Of a DNA stretch of 64,000 nucleotides, positions 41,901 to 51,300 are shown piece after piece (within the stretch, counting starts at the first letter, position 1; every line of letters starts with the position of its first letter). Where the stretch lies: the NCBI GenBank assembly GCA_004193285.1, contig SECP01000025.1, positions 1 to 64,000 on the forward strand, in the 5' to 3' direction. The DNA is from Myxococcales bacterium. Lineage in GTDB: Bacteria > Myxococcota_A > Polyangia > Polyangiales > Polyangiaceae. The position numbers and the translations under genes were made by a program. The notes below the pieces were generated by a model, which saw nothing but the letters and a program-made list of their open reading frames with translations, searched no databases and was not told the origin of the DNA.

Positions 41901-43335
41901 CGCCGCACAGCTCGAGCGCTGCCTTCCACTCCGCGCGGCGCTGCTCGGCGAGCGCGAGCGTGCGCTCTTGCCCGAGTCGCTCCGCGTCGATGGCGGCGAG
42001 TCGCGCCGAGGTGGCTTCGAGTCGCGCCGGGAGCTCTGCGGCGCTCGTTGGCTCACCAGGCGAAAGCGACTCCACCTCCGTGAGCAGCTTTTGCGCTCGT
42101 CGGTAGGCGCTGGAGCGACGGTGTAGCTCGTCGAGCCCCGCCTGCAAATCGGCCAAGCCGAGGGCCGCGCGCTCCTGGTTCAGCCGCGCCGCTTCGCGCT
42201 TCTGCTTTTCGGATTCGCGCGTGGCCGCGGTTTGCTGCTGCTCTTTGCGGGCGAGCTGAACCTGCTCGGAGGCCGCGGACCGCTCTTGCTCCACGTCCCG
42301 CAAGATCGCGCTCAGTGACTCGAAGCTCGCGGACTTGCGGGCGCGTTCACGCAGCTCCTCCAGCGCCGTGCGGCGCTCCTTCACCTGCTCGGTGAGCTCA
42401 TTTTCGCGCTCTTCCAGCGCGTCCGCGGACCGCTTCTCTTCCTCCAGCGTTTTGCGGGCGCGGGCCGCCTGCTCTTCCAGCCGGGCCGCGCGCTGGCGCG
42501 ACTCGCGAGCCAGCTCGCGCGTTGCCTGCAAGGCGGCCGCGAACATGCCCTGGCCGGCGTCGTAAACGCCCGAGATTTCCTGCTCGAGCAGCTGCGACTC
42601 GCTGACCTCGATGCGGGTTCGCCGGCAAGCGTTCAAGTTCTCGCGCATGCGGCTCAACGTGTCACCGATGCTGCCCTGCTCGCGCAGCAGGAACGAACGA
42701 AGCTCGGCCGTGATCGCGCGAGAGATGCCGCCGGTCATGCTCGTGCGCAGCATGTCACCCAGCCGGCCGCGATCTTCGTCGCTCGCGAGCCTTAGCGCAC
42801 CGATGCCGAGCTCGAACATGGCCGCGAAGTAGTCCTTGGCGGACGCGAAGACCTCGATGCGAGCTTGCGCGGCCGCGACGCTGTTCCGAAGCTCGGCGAG
42901 CTCCGGTACGGCTTCTTCCTCGGCCGTGACGAGGAGCAGCAAGTCTTGCAAGCGCACGCCCGGCTGGAGCTCGCTGATCAGAAACGGCGTGAGCTCCAGC
43001 GTCGGCTCCGCTTTGCGCGTGAGCAGCACCCCGGCAATGACGCGCTTTCCTTCACCCAAATCCAGCTCGAGAGCGGCGTAGGAAGGGCGCGTCGGCTCCC
43101 CCAAGCGCCCCCAGATGCCGCGGTCACCGCCGATGGCAGCCGTTTCGCCCAGGTTGGTGAAGCGCAGGCGGCTCATGTCCGGCAAGAGCACGATGTACGC
43201 GGCGATCATCACCGTCGTCTTGCCCGCGCCGTTTGCGCCTTCCAGTGCGGTGACGCGGCGGTCGAGCTGGTAGCGCTCGTAAAAGACGCCCTTCCAGTTC
43301 ACCAGCGCGAGCGCCGTGGCCCGCGCGCGGCTCAC
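38911..43335 (-). CDS. mukB: Chromosome partition protein MukB (SMC-like condensin ATPase)
   Basis: The 1474 residues are close to the 1486 of E. coli MukB. The N-terminal head has LINW/LVNWKGVFY-type opening residues and Walker A GANGAGKT (33-40). DYFAAMFELGIGALRLASDEDRGRL and GGISRAITAELRSFLL mirror the E. coli [25 protein letters not shown] and GGISSAITRSLRDYLL segments. Long coiled coils flank a hinge near the middle. The C-terminal head has LDYREYLELVVEV, signature LSTGEAIG (S1347), Walker B FLFLDEANRLS (D1388-E1389) and LQLLIAAPE. It organises and segregates the chromosome with MukE and MukF. It starts with GTG, overlapping the mukE stop. Confidence 0.92.
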   Translation of the reverse strand: MSRARATALALVNWKGVFYERYQLDRRVTALEGANGAGKTTVMIAAYIVLLPDMSRLRFTNLGETAAIGGDRGIWGRLGEPTRPSYAALELDLGEGKRVIAGVLLTRKAEPTLELTPFLISELQPGVRLQDLLLLVTAEEEAVPELAELRNSVAAAQARIEVFASAKDYFAAMFELGIGALRLASDEDRGRLGDMLRTSMTGGISRAITAELRSFLLREQGSIGDTLSRMRENLNACRRTRIEVSESQLLEQEISGVYDAGQGMFAAALQATRELARESRQRAARLEEQAARARKTLEEEKRSADALEERENELTEQVKERRTALEELRERARKSASFESLSAILRDVEQERSAASEQVQLARKEQQQTAATRESEKQKREAARLNQERAALGLADLQAGLDELHRRSSAYRRAQKLLTEVESLSPGEPTSAAELPARLEATSARLAAIDAERLGQERTLALAEQRRAEWKAALELCGELGAAGDVPYEAAQSALAELASVEQSLAEKPAMSLRLREHERLRDRQQAARALAQSLGISAPEQVEERLQAAQSEVEDLEAQKRDREEAQRRLAAERQEAAEQLARAQAGVGKYRRLEQRVERISQSAGPFLPTRDALLRLRDSLTSERQELSLASEQATTQREQLLHDANHLEASGGQFSAELLRLRDELDGELLGNRFEELNVKEAARLEALLGPLAQAIVVDDVAAAVELLRDKPRELAEVRLVAAGTDLGFLEAGAEGAGKDACVSEGPALRVTRRPERPSLGRKAREARIEELRREAAALGEELEKRQARLRSVSSALSEVDQLLPDAELLERGDPSQLAAELQARVQQLQTDEQAQTEGARDLAGKAVEARSLVARLRSLLPEAFLLGAEDHAAAVDALGRELSRLEGLAAELAKKQRARRKLAASVEALRVPPPSDEELARLSSAQGELAGERDRVFGLLDLLTQLNRDLPALGWEDAERSLSSREQVAPALEEQHQVARAAVQAAEEAVQLAEQAWEQATGELQQAEAALSAVAAHEARLRSELAGLGISADLTPERAAAELSELTTLAERLSLEERDLLARRGAQAERVRQLGQALGQAQRDLSDAQAAAAPAEARWLSLRAHAERAMVLHSGESSEHDEPRSALQLAAEARSRAALLRDRLDAARGGDALAREVGEQRLEQDDDFLALWLRVREWLARRVPAQVAQVEDPLLALERLRGHLSVLEQRLAHQEADLRGASEDVARGIEVQLRRAKAQVRRLNQNLTGVSFGSIAGIRVEMRRAAQMEPVLRALAEGSAQELLFQSSLPTEEALSEILRRYGGGRSGGGRVLDYREYLELVVEVQRKADGNWEPANPTRLSTGEAIGVGAALMMVVLAEWERDANLLRARRGPGSLRFLFLDEANRLSQDNLGSLFDLCESLDLQLLIAAPEVARADGNTTYRLVRKVTEDGREEVIVSGRRAISSAEPEPPPAAALPSAQQGTLFQN

Positions 43336-44276
43336 GGCAGCTCCTCTTCCGTCGAGTCTTCGTCGCTACCGTACGACCACTCTTCTTCGTCACCCGGCAA
43401 CGGACCGATCACGGGCGCCGGCTCGATGGCGGGCGCAACCGGAGCCGCCGCGGGCTCGGCCTCAGGTTCCGCTTCGGCCGGCGGCGAATCTTCTTCGCTG
43501 GGCTCCTTCTCGAAGGAGGCGCCCCAGTCACTGCCCTCGTTCCACTCCGTGACCGGCATCGCCTGGGCTCCACGGCGAGGCGCGCGCTCGGTGACCGTCG
43601 TCTCGCCGCCGCTCTCGTCCTCGCCATCGGTTTCGCTGTCTCCGGTGAGCGAGATCTCCCCGGAGGCGACCAGGCGATTGAGAGCCTCGAGCTCTGCGCC
43701 GTTGCCGCGCACGGGCTCTGCGAAGCGCATGAGCGAGGACCGCAGCCGGATCCGCTCCTCCGGCAGCAAATCCACGAAGCCGAGGCCGGCCAAGCGCCGC
43801 ACCGCCTCGCTCACGCGCGTGCGCACCGACTCCTGGGCGACGCGCTCGTCCATGCGCTTCTTTTTGGGGCCGTTGAACGCCGCCATCAGCTGCTCGGTGC
43901 CCATCGTGGTGGACAGCTGCGACAGCAGCTGCTCCCGCGTCGTCATGCCGCCTTGCTCTACGGTGGCCGGCTCCAAGTAGAGCAGCGTGAGTCCTTGGCC
44001 CACGAGCATCTCGCTCGGCGAAAGGTGACGACGGCCCAGCTTGTCACCGCTCGGCAGCAAGAAGAAGAAGCCGTCGGTGCGCTGCACCAGCTCCGCGCCG
44101 TAGCGCCGGTAAAATCGCTCCAGGTGCGCCTGCGCGTCGGTCAAAAAGCCGTACCAGGCGCCGTCTTCACGGTCCACGTGTCGGCCGCGGCGTAGCGCCA
44201 AGTCCACGTCGGGAAATAGCTCGTGCTCCACGACCTGGGCCAGGTCCTCGAACGTGCGGGGCGTCTCCGTGTCCAT
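43332..44276 (-). CDS. mukE: Chromosome partition protein MukE
   Basis: The 314-residue protein matches MukE over residues 1-225: ELFPDVDLALRRGRHVDREDGAWYGFLTDAQAHLERFYRRYGAELV, then FFFLLPSGD and RVSEAVRRLAGLGFVDLL. These follow the E. coli [36 protein letters not shown] and FFYLRP pattern. About 90 extra C-terminal residues are acidic and Pro/Ala-rich (from TDGEDESGGE on), without parallel in the 234-residue E. coli protein. The gene lies 3 bp after mukF and overlaps mukB as GTGA. MukE bridges the MukF kleisin and the MukB heads. Confidence 0.92.
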   Translation of the reverse strand: MDTETPRTFEDLAQVVEHELFPDVDLALRRGRHVDREDGAWYGFLTDAQAHLERFYRRYGAELVQRTDGFFFLLPSGDKLGRRHLSPSEMLVGQGLTLLYLEPATVEQGGMTTREQLLSQLSTTMGTEQLMAAFNGPKKKRMDERVAQESVRTRVSEAVRRLAGLGFVDLLPEERIRLRSSLMRFAEPVRGNGAELEALNRLVASGEISLTGDSETDGEDESGGETTVTERAPRRGAQAMPVTEWNEGSDWGASFEKEPSEEDSPPAEAEPEAEPAAAPVAPAIEPAPVIGPLPGDEEEWSYGSDEDSTEEELP

Positions 44277-44279
44277 GAT

Positions 44280-45653
44280 CTAACCGCGCCCTCCGGCGCC
44301 TTCCTTGCGAGGCAAAGTCCACTCCTCGATCGCGAACCGGTCGTCGACCGGAAGCCAGGGGCGCTCGCGGTCGGACTTGGTGCGCGCCAACTTGGCGACC
44401 GCTTGGGCGACCCGGCCGGCGGCGCGGAAGCGCTCGTCCTCCGGCATCTCGGCGGTGACTTGCTGGGTCACGTCGCGCAGGCTCTCCGCGCCGGCGTCGA
44501 GCCGCGCGCGCACCGCGTCTTCCAGCACCGCGTGCGGATCTTCGGCGGCTTGCTCCTCCGGCGGCTTCTCGCGCTCGGCGCGCGGACGTTTGACCGGAGG
44601 ACGATCCGGAGCTTGAGCGACGTCCCGCAGTAGCAGCGGCGCGGACGTGTGGGCCACCGCGAGCGTGAAGCGCTTGCCGGCTTTGCCGCTCAGCTGGTCG
44701 CGGAGGCGCGCGGTGAGCGCGCGGCTCGGATCCAGCCGAACCACGTCGCGCAGGTAGCGGTGCACGTACTGGTAGTAATCCGACCAAGATTTCTGGCGGC
44801 CGGAGCTCCACGCGGCGATGCGATCGATCTGGTCTGCCGCTCGGCGCACCGCGTCTTCCGAGGCGCTGGCCTGCGCTGCGAGGGCCAGCTCTTGCAAGTC
44901 TTCCAGCAGCGCCTGCAGCCGGTGCGACTCCGAGAGCAGCACGTGATTCAAGTCGCGCAGGGTGGAGGCGGTGCTCTCTAGGAGCGATTGGCAGCTCTCC
45001 ACCGCGCCGAACCAGTCCGCGCTCAGCAGCGACGAGATCTCTTTCTGAAACTGCTCCTGCTGCAGATCCAGCCCGCGCTGGCGGCGCTCGATGCCTTCCA
45101 TCAGCTCGTGGACCGTGACCTTGAGCGGCCCGACCACCGCCGCGTCCAGCGCGCTTGCGTCCTTGGCCGCGCGCGCCTTTTCGAGCACGTCGCGCAAGCT
45201 GTTCTCGAGCGTGCGCGTGAGTAGGGTCAGCGTCTCCGCGGTCAGCACTTCCTCTTCCAGGAAGAAGCTGACGATGCCTGCCCCCAGGCGCGAGAGCGCG
45301 TACTCACCAGCGCGCATCACGCCCGCGCCGTCCACGCGCGAGAGGAGGCGCTGGGCGCGAAGCCGGGCGATGGCGTGCGTCGCGCGTTTGCGCACGGAGC
45401 TGGGGTCGCGCTCCACGACCTGAGCGGCTTGCTCGAAATGCTCGAACAGCTGCTCCTCGCCGAACGACGCGTGGCCGGAGCTTTGCCCGCGCAGGTACAA
45501 CGTCGCGAGGAAGCACAAGTCCAGCGTCGAGAGCTCGAGCTTCGGGGCGCGCGACGAGAGAGCGAGCAGAGCCGAGGCCTCGCTCGAAGCGCGCTCGGGG
45601 GCAGGGGTGACGTTGGCGGGCGGCTCCAAAGCGGGCGGCGTACGTAGCCTCAC
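44280..45653 (-). CDS. mukF: Chromosome partition protein MukF (kleisin)
   Basis: The 457-residue protein has an N-terminal winged-helix region after ~35 non-conserved residues. The helical middle includes VVGPLKVTVHELMEGIERRQRGLDLQQEQFQKEISSLLSADW, LLESTASTLRDLNHVLL and RIAAWSSGRQKSWSDYYQYVHRYLRDVVRLDPSRALTARLRDQL, and a C-terminal winged helix ends in RPWLPVDDRFAI. This follows E. coli MukF ([51 protein letters not shown]) closely. The annotated start is GTG 45653. The first conserved residues lie later, so a shorter N-terminus is possible. Gene order mukF-mukE-mukB is as in E. coli. No Wadjet jetD/mksG nuclease gene is adjacent. Confidence 0.92.
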   Translation of the reverse strand: MRLRTPPALEPPANVTPAPERASSEASALLALSSRAPKLELSTLDLCFLATLYLRGQSSGHASFGEEQLFEHFEQAAQVVERDPSSVRKRATHAIARLRAQRLLSRVDGAGVMRAGEYALSRLGAGIVSFFLEEEVLTAETLTLLTRTLENSLRDVLEKARAAKDASALDAAVVGPLKVTVHELMEGIERRQRGLDLQQEQFQKEISSLLSADWFGAVESCQSLLESTASTLRDLNHVLLSESHRLQALLEDLQELALAAQASASEDAVRRAADQIDRIAAWSSGRQKSWSDYYQYVHRYLRDVVRLDPSRALTARLRDQLSGKAGKRFTLAVAHTSAPLLLRDVAQAPDRPPVKRPRAEREKPPEEQAAEDPHAVLEDAVRARLDAGAESLRDVTQQVTAEMPEDERFRAAGRVAQAVAKLARTKSDRERPWLPVDDRFAIEEWTLPRKEGAGGRG

Positions 45654-45745
45654 CCTCGCATCGCCACAATCACTCCCGCAGTTTACGAATTTGCCGAATT
45701 AAATCAGGAAGTTACTATCCACAGGTTATCCGATATCGCGCTGCG
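45654..45745 (-). promoter_or_regulatory. AT-rich promoter region of the muk operon
   Basis: This 92-bp gap is markedly AT-rich for the window (TTTACGAATTTGCCGAATTAAATC on the plus strand). On the minus strand it begins with TTGACG (45740-45745), a possible -35, but no clear -10 at standard spacing was found. It is the only plausible place for the mukFEB promoter. Confidence 0.35.
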
Positions 45746-46567
45746 TCAAAGAGCAACGTTCTGGCACTCCGGACAGAAGTAGGTGGACCGCTGCAGGTTG
45801 CCCTGCCGGCGCATGCCCACCTTCGTGTCGCACTTCAGGCAGTGCTGCCCGCTTCGGTTGTACACGTAACAGTTCTGGCCGGCGAACGTGCCGAACGTGG
45901 TGCGACGCGGGCCGGGCCGCAAGTTGCGGCGCATCAAGTCACGGGCGCGCTTCAGCAGTCGCTCGAGCGTCGGGTCGTCCAGCTCGTCCACTTTGAGGAA
46001 CGGCGACACCTTCTCCAAGAAGAGGATCTCGGATTTGTACACGTTGCCGATGCCGGCCACGATGGACTGCAACATCAGCGCCTCGGCAATGGTCGTGTCC
46101 GGGTGCTCGCGCAGTCGGTCCAGCGCCTCCGCTTGGTCGTAGTCGGGGCTCAGCAGGTCGGGGCCGAGGCTGGCCAGGCGCTGGTCGATCTTCTTGCGCG
46201 TGGCCAGCACCGCCACCGCGCCCCGCGTCAGCACCGCCACGCTCGACTCCGTTTCGATGATGAGCGTGGTCTCCTCGTCGTCCCAGCTCACGTCCCGCGC
46301 GGTCTTGTCGAGCGCCCGCTGAGTCAGCGCGGCCTTCTCGCGCGCGAACCAATTGCCCTGCATGCGCAAGTGGCTGAGAAAGCTGCGGCCATCGTCGAAG
46401 TCGATGATCAGGTGTTTGCCCTGCGCGCGCACCGCGCTGACCACGCGGCCCTCCACGCCTTGCTCCTTGAGCTCGGGCAGTGGGGACTCGAAGCGCGTGA
46501 CCACGCGCCCGGTGAGCACCGCGCCGACCTTCTGCGCAGCGAGGAACAGCGTATCGCCTTCAGGCAT
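45746..46567 (-). CDS. nei: Fpg/Nei-family DNA glycosylase, endonuclease VIII type
   Basis: The 273-residue protein starts at ATG 46567, giving MPEGDT with the catalytic Pro2-Glu3 pair exposed; longer frames would bury it. SFLSHLRMQGNWF, EALMLQSIVAGIGNVYKSEILF (the H2TH region) and a C-terminal zinc finger CLKCDTKVGMRRQ...TYFCPEC complete the family pattern. The MPEGDT start is typical of Nei-like proteins. It removes oxidised pyrimidines and nicks the strand. It overlaps the LysR remnant by 8 bp. Confidence 0.92.
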   Translation of the reverse strand: MPEGDTLFLAAQKVGAVLTGRVVTRFESPLPELKEQGVEGRVVSAVRAQGKHLIIDFDDGRSFLSHLRMQGNWFAREKAALTQRALDKTARDVSWDDEETTLIIETESSVAVLTRGAVAVLATRKKIDQRLASLGPDLLSPDYDQAEALDRLREHPDTTIAEALMLQSIVAGIGNVYKSEILFLEKVSPFLKVDELDDPTLERLLKRARDLMRRNLRPGPRRTTFGTFAGQNCYVYNRSGQHCLKCDTKVGMRRQGNLQRSTYFCPECQNVAL

Positions 46568-46826
46568 GTCGAGGGAAAGCTTGGCGCAAGAGCGTGAGCA
46601 ATGCAGCCGCCCTGGGAGTCGGCGAAGAAGACGTGGGCGCGGAGAGCACGAGCCGCAGCTTCTGCCCGCTAAAGGGGCGAAACACCACACCGCGGCGAGA
46701 CAGCTCCGTCACCGACTTCGACACTACGGAAAGCCCTACACCCGCCGCGACGAGGCCGAGCAGGGAGACCTTCGTGTCCGCCTGCTGCACCAGATTCAGC
46801 GCGCACTCGGCGAGCTTCAGCGCGGT
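46560..46826 (-). pseudogene. LysR-family regulator remnant (C-terminal part only)
   Basis: The frame ending at 46560 contains VSLLGLVAAGVGLSVVSKSVTEL, GVVFRPFSG and ALLTLLRQAF, the typical end of a LysR substrate-binding domain (the LGLVAAGxGLxxVP block). Sequence upstream of about 46826 in this frame is Arg/Ala-rich noise, and no HTH is present on either side. About 90 of the expected ~300 residues remain, so the gene has lost its DNA-binding half. Confidence 0.72.
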
Positions 46827-46998
46827 TGATGCAGGTGGACGGCTTCCTTCGCCCCGAGGTCGAGCTCGGTCCGCCCCACACTCCGGGCGACGTGCGCTGC
46901 GTGCGCTAACGCTTGGAGAGGCGGGGGCTGCCTCATCCGCAGCCCGCCCGGCAGAAGCTGCTGTAGCGTCGAGTGGTGCCACTGCATCACGCGGCGCT

Positions 46999-48240
46999 TC
47001 AGCGCGTTTGCTTCAAGTCATTCACGAGCCACTCGCCGTTTTGATGGTGGAGGTGCACGACGTAGCGCCGAGTTTGCCCAGCATCCGCCACGCTGGCGTA
47101 TGCGTCCACGCAGCCGCTCTTCGTGAGGCTCACGTTCTCGAGCCACACGTCGTCCAGCGCTCCGAATAGCTCCGCGGCCGCGAAGCCGAGCCAAGCTTGC
47201 GCGGCGTCGTAGGCGCCCAGCTCCTTGTTCGCCACTCGAGTGACGAGGCCGAGGGCAAATAGCTCGTTGGGAGTGAGCTTGGCGAGCACCAGCTTGTTCT
47301 TCTCCGCCTCCGAGAGCTTGGAGAAGTCCCTCCCCTTTTTGCGCAGGTGGGTCGTGAGCTCCTCCAGCTTGGCGCGAGCGCGCTCGCTGACGAGCGTCAA
47401 ATCCCCTCCCGCCCGCTTGTCCACGTACTCGCGCGCGAAAAATTGGGACGCCTTGTCGCTCCGCCGGAACTTCACCTCCGTGAAGAAGCGCTGGAGCTGG
47501 GACTCGGCCGCCTTTTCCGGCACCGGCGCTGGCTTTTGGTACTCGATGAGCAAGTCATTCACGGCCCGCGCCGGTATGGCGAGGCCCAGCCGCTCCGTGG
47601 ACGTGTGGCGCCCCGTGACCACGCCGAGCACGCGGCCGCAGCTGTCTAGCAGCGGGCCCCCGCTGTTGCCGGGGTTGATGTTGGCGTTGGTCTGGATGAA
47701 ATCCGTGCTGCCGAGCTGGCGCGAGCTGGCCGTGACGGTACCGGGCTCCAGCGTGAGGACGGGCGCGCTCCCGGCCACGCCGGGGTAGCCGAGCACGGCC
47801 ACGTTGGTGCCGACGGCGGGGGTCTCGGCGCGCAGCGCGAGCTTGAGTGGGCTCAAGACACCGAGCGGGCGGAGGAGCGCGAGGTCGTGCTCGCGCGAGA
47901 CCTTGACCACCTCCAAAGGGGTGCGGCGCTGCGTGCCGTCTTGCAGCGTGAGCTCGGCCACGTGCTGCGTGCCGCTGGCGACGACGTGGTAGTTGCTGAC
48001 CACCAGCTGGTCCTTGCCGCTGCCCACGACGAAGCCGCTGCCGCTACCCAGCTCGGTGCGCACCAGCACGGTGGCGGCGCCGGCCAGCAGCTGCACCTGC
48101 GCCGGGGTGAGCCCCGTGACGGCGCATTCGGCGGCGGATGCGCTCGATTCGGGGGTCGTGGCGTGACCGCGCGGGGAGCCGCCGCAAGCCAGACCCGCGA
48201 CGAGCGGTAGGGCGATGACGAATACGTTGCGAAGCGACAT
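46999..48240 (-). CDS. HtrA/trypsin-like serine protease lipoprotein
   Basis: The 413-residue protein starts at ATG 48240, preceded by GAGAAGGA. The lipobox is AGLAC (Cys about 19). The trypsin-like domain (about 45-245) carries the triad H85 (SNYHVVA), D119 (EHDLALL) and S193 (NPGNSGGPL), with an oxyanion-loop pattern typical of Deg/HtrA enzymes. No PDZ domain follows. Instead a ~165-residue C-terminal region of unknown fold ends with RYVVHLHHQNGEWLVNDL. It is probably an envelope stress or processing protease. Confidence 0.9.
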   Translation of the reverse strand: MSLRNVFVIALPLVAGLACGGSPRGHATTPESSASAAECAVTGLTPAQVQLLAGAATVLVRTELGSGSGFVVGSGKDQLVVSNYHVVASGTQHVAELTLQDGTQRRTPLEVVKVSREHDLALLRPLGVLSPLKLALRAETPAVGTNVAVLGYPGVAGSAPVLTLEPGTVTASSRQLGSTDFIQTNANINPGNSGGPLLDSCGRVLGVVTGRHTSTERLGLAIPARAVNDLLIEYQKPAPVPEKAAESQLQRFFTEVKFRRSDKASQFFAREYVDKRAGGDLTLVSERARAKLEELTTHLRKKGRDFSKLSEAEKNKLVLAKLTPNELFALGLVTRVANKELGAYDAAQAWLGFAAAELFGALDDVWLENVSLTKSGCVDAYASVADAGQTRRYVVHLHHQNGEWLVNDLKQTR

Positions 48241-48350
48241 GGATCCTTCTCCCTTGGGTGCCGGCACTGCTGCCGCTTTCACCCCCTCGGGCGGCCCTCG
48301 CCTCCAGTTGCGGATTTTTTCTCGCGCGTGCCCTCGCCGCGAGGCTCCGC

Positions 48351-51300
48351 TCAGGCGTCTTCCAGCTCTTCGTCCTCTTCCACCGGCGCAAGGCCGCGCC
48401 GCAGGCTCAGGCCGGAGGCGCCGGGGCTGAAGCCCGCTGCCAGAAACGCCGGGGCCATGCGTGAGCGGGGTGCGTCCTCGCGGTCGATGGTTTGAATCAA
48501 CAGCACGCGACGCTTGTTGGGGCCGACCAAGGTTTTGAGAGCGGTGAGCAAGGCGGTGAGCTGGTGACCGCGCTCCGGCTCTTCTTCGGACAGGAACAAG
48601 GAGAGCGAGCGATCGCTCTTGCCCAGGTAGCCGAGCAAGCGCCCCTGATGGATGACGACGAGCGCGCCGGGAGCGCGCTGGGGTCGTGCTTCCCCGGGCG
48701 GCCACGGCAGCGAGGCGCCGTAGGGGTTGGCGGGGTCCGTGGCGGCGAGCACGATCGCCGGCTTTTCCTCCGGCTTCAGGCGCAGGCGTTCGTCGGCTCC
48801 CGGCTGCGCAAATTGCGCGCCGCCCAAGCCAGCGATGAAGTAGCCGCGCCGCACCTTGCCGGCGTCTTCCATCGCTTTGAGCACCGGGTAGAGCTCGGCA
48901 AAGCTGCCGAGGCCATCCGCGTTGACGATCTCGCGGCTCAGGATGCCGTGCCGGTCCAGCAGCAAGCGTACCCGCGCGGCGCGTTGCTCGGCGACGCTGC
49001 CCGCCGCGTCGCGTCGGATGAGCGACCAGCGGCCTTCGCTACCCGGCAACTGCGCGCGCCGCGCTCGAGGATCGGGGCGCCCGCGCGGCGCCTTGGCGGC
49101 CGCCTGCAGCGAGCGCAGCGGCGCCAGCGTGTCGTTCGTTACTTCCCCGGACCAAACCAGGTCCCAGAGGGCGCCGAACAAGTCCCGCGGGAAACCGCCG
49201 ACGCGGCGGACGAGGTCCGTAAAGAACAGCGCGCCGCCTTGACCGAGCTCCGCCCGTAGCTTGGCGTGCAGCTCACCGGCGGCCGGAACGGGCGGTGCGG
49301 CGAGCAGCGCGAGCTTGTCGTTGCGGTAGAGCGCCACCTTGCCGTCGCTCGAGCCGTGCGGCTCCACCCCTACCCACGTGAGCTCCCCGGTGGCGAGCAG
49401 GCTGTCCAGATCCGAAGGGCTGAAGCCGCGCACCCGCGCCGGCAGCACGTCTTGCACCAGCACGGAGGCTGCGATCGGCACACCTTGCAGCTGGTCGATG
49501 GCGCGGTCCAGCGCGTCCGTCGAGCGCGAAGGCTCCGCCGCACCTTGCCAGGCGAGCGCAAGGCGGGCGAACGCCTCCGGCGGTACCGGCTCGATGGCGC
49601 GGCGCAGCTTGGCCAGACTGCGCTGCTTGATGAGCCGCAGCACGTTCTTGTCGCACCACTCGCGCTCGTGCCCGCCTGGTAAGAACTCGCCGCGCACCAC
49701 GCGGCCCGCGTCTTCTAGCTGAACCAGGGCGGACTCCACGACGCCGCGGCCGAGGCCATAGCGGCGCGCGGGCACGTCGCTGGTGAACGGCGCATGGGTG
49801 CGCGCAAAGCGAGACACCAGCTCGCGGAGCGCGTCCGTCGTCGGTGCGAGGAAGGTGCTGGGCAAGCCCGCGGGCGGCATGACCCCGAGCGCGTCGCGCA
49901 GCTTGCCTGCGTCTTCCGCGGCAAAATAGCGCTCCTCCCCCGCGATGTGGGCGCGCGCGACCCTCCGGGCGGATTGCAGCTCGCTCAACATCGCGGGTAG
50001 CGCGGAGGGGTCGTGCGCTCGCGCTTCCAAATCCGCCAGCGTGAGGTCGCCGAGCAGCAAGAGCAAGTCGTGCACGTCATCCGCATGACGAAGGCTCGGC
50101 TCGCGCAGCTTCAGTAGGTCGCGCTCGACGCTCTCGATCGTCTCCGCGTCGAACAGCTCGCGGAGCTCGGCCTCCCCCAGCAAGCCGCGCAGCTCCGCTT
50201 GGTCCAGCACGAGCGCCTGGGCGCGCCGTTCCGCGAGCGGCGCGTCGCCGTCGTAAATGAAGTTGCCGACGTAGGAGAACAGCAGCGTGCTCGCAAAGGG
50301 AGACGGGCTCTGCGAGTCCACCGGAACGAGCGCCACCTCGCGCCTTCGGATTTGGAGCAGGAGGTCGACCAGCGCCGGCAGATCGAAGACGTCCCGCAAG
50401 CACTCGCGGTACGTCTCCAAGATCATGGGAAACGATGGGTACTGGCTGGCAACGCGCAGCAGGTCCGAAGCGCGCCGGCGCTGCGCCCAGAGCGGCGTGC
50501 GGCGCTTGGGGTCGCGCTTCGGTAGCAGGAGCGCGCGCCCGGCATTCTCCCGAAAATGCGCGGCAAAAAGCGAGCTTTTGGCTAGCGCCTGCACGACCAG
50601 CGCCTCCACTTCGTCCGGATCCGGGGCGAACTCTTCGGCGGAGAGCTGCTCCTCCGTGTCCGGCAAGCGCAGCACGATGCCGTCGTCCGACCACACCGCG
50701 TCGAGCTCTGCGCCCGAGCGGGCCCGAAAGCCCTCCGCCAGCGCCATCGCCCACGGCGCGTGCACGCGCCGGCCGAAGGGGCTCAAGATGCAGACCCGAA
50801 AGTCCCCGACCTCGTCCTTGAACCGCTCGACCACGATCGCGCGATCGTTGGGGACGACCGCGGTCGCCGCGCGCTGCTCGTAGAAGTACTCGAGCAAGGT
50901 TTGGCTCGCGCCGTTATCGAAGCCGTGCTGCTCCTTGAGGACCTCGGCCGCGCGCGGCAGCGGCATGTCCAAAAGCTCGCGGGTGAGCGCGCCGATCTTG
51001 CGCCCGAGCTCCACCGGGCGACCGGGACCACCGCCACGCCAGAAGGGCATCTTCCCCGGCTGGCCAGGGGCGGGGCTCACCAGCACGCGGTCGTGGGTGA
51101 TCTCGTCGATGTGCCAGGAGCTCGCGCCGAGCAGGAACACGTCCCCGGCGCGGGACTCGAACACCATCTCCTCGTCCAGCTCGCCGACGCGCACTGGCTT
51201 CTCCGCGTTCGACAGAAAGACGCCGTAAAGCCCCTGATCCGGGATGGTCCCACCGCTCACGATCGCGATGCGCTTGGCGCCGGCGCGCGCGCTGATCTCG

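Noticed and set aside
38911-45653. Wadjet (JetABCD) plasmid-defence system
   Set aside because: The three SMC-like proteins match MukBEF motif for motif, and no JetD/MksG topoisomerase-like nuclease gene lies on either side; neighbours are a Sel1 lipoprotein gene and nei.
45715-45723. DnaA-box-like CTATCCACA upstream of mukF
   Set aside because: A single 8/9 match, with no cluster of boxes, no dnaA or other origin genes and no extended AT-rich unwinding element. Not evidence for an origin.
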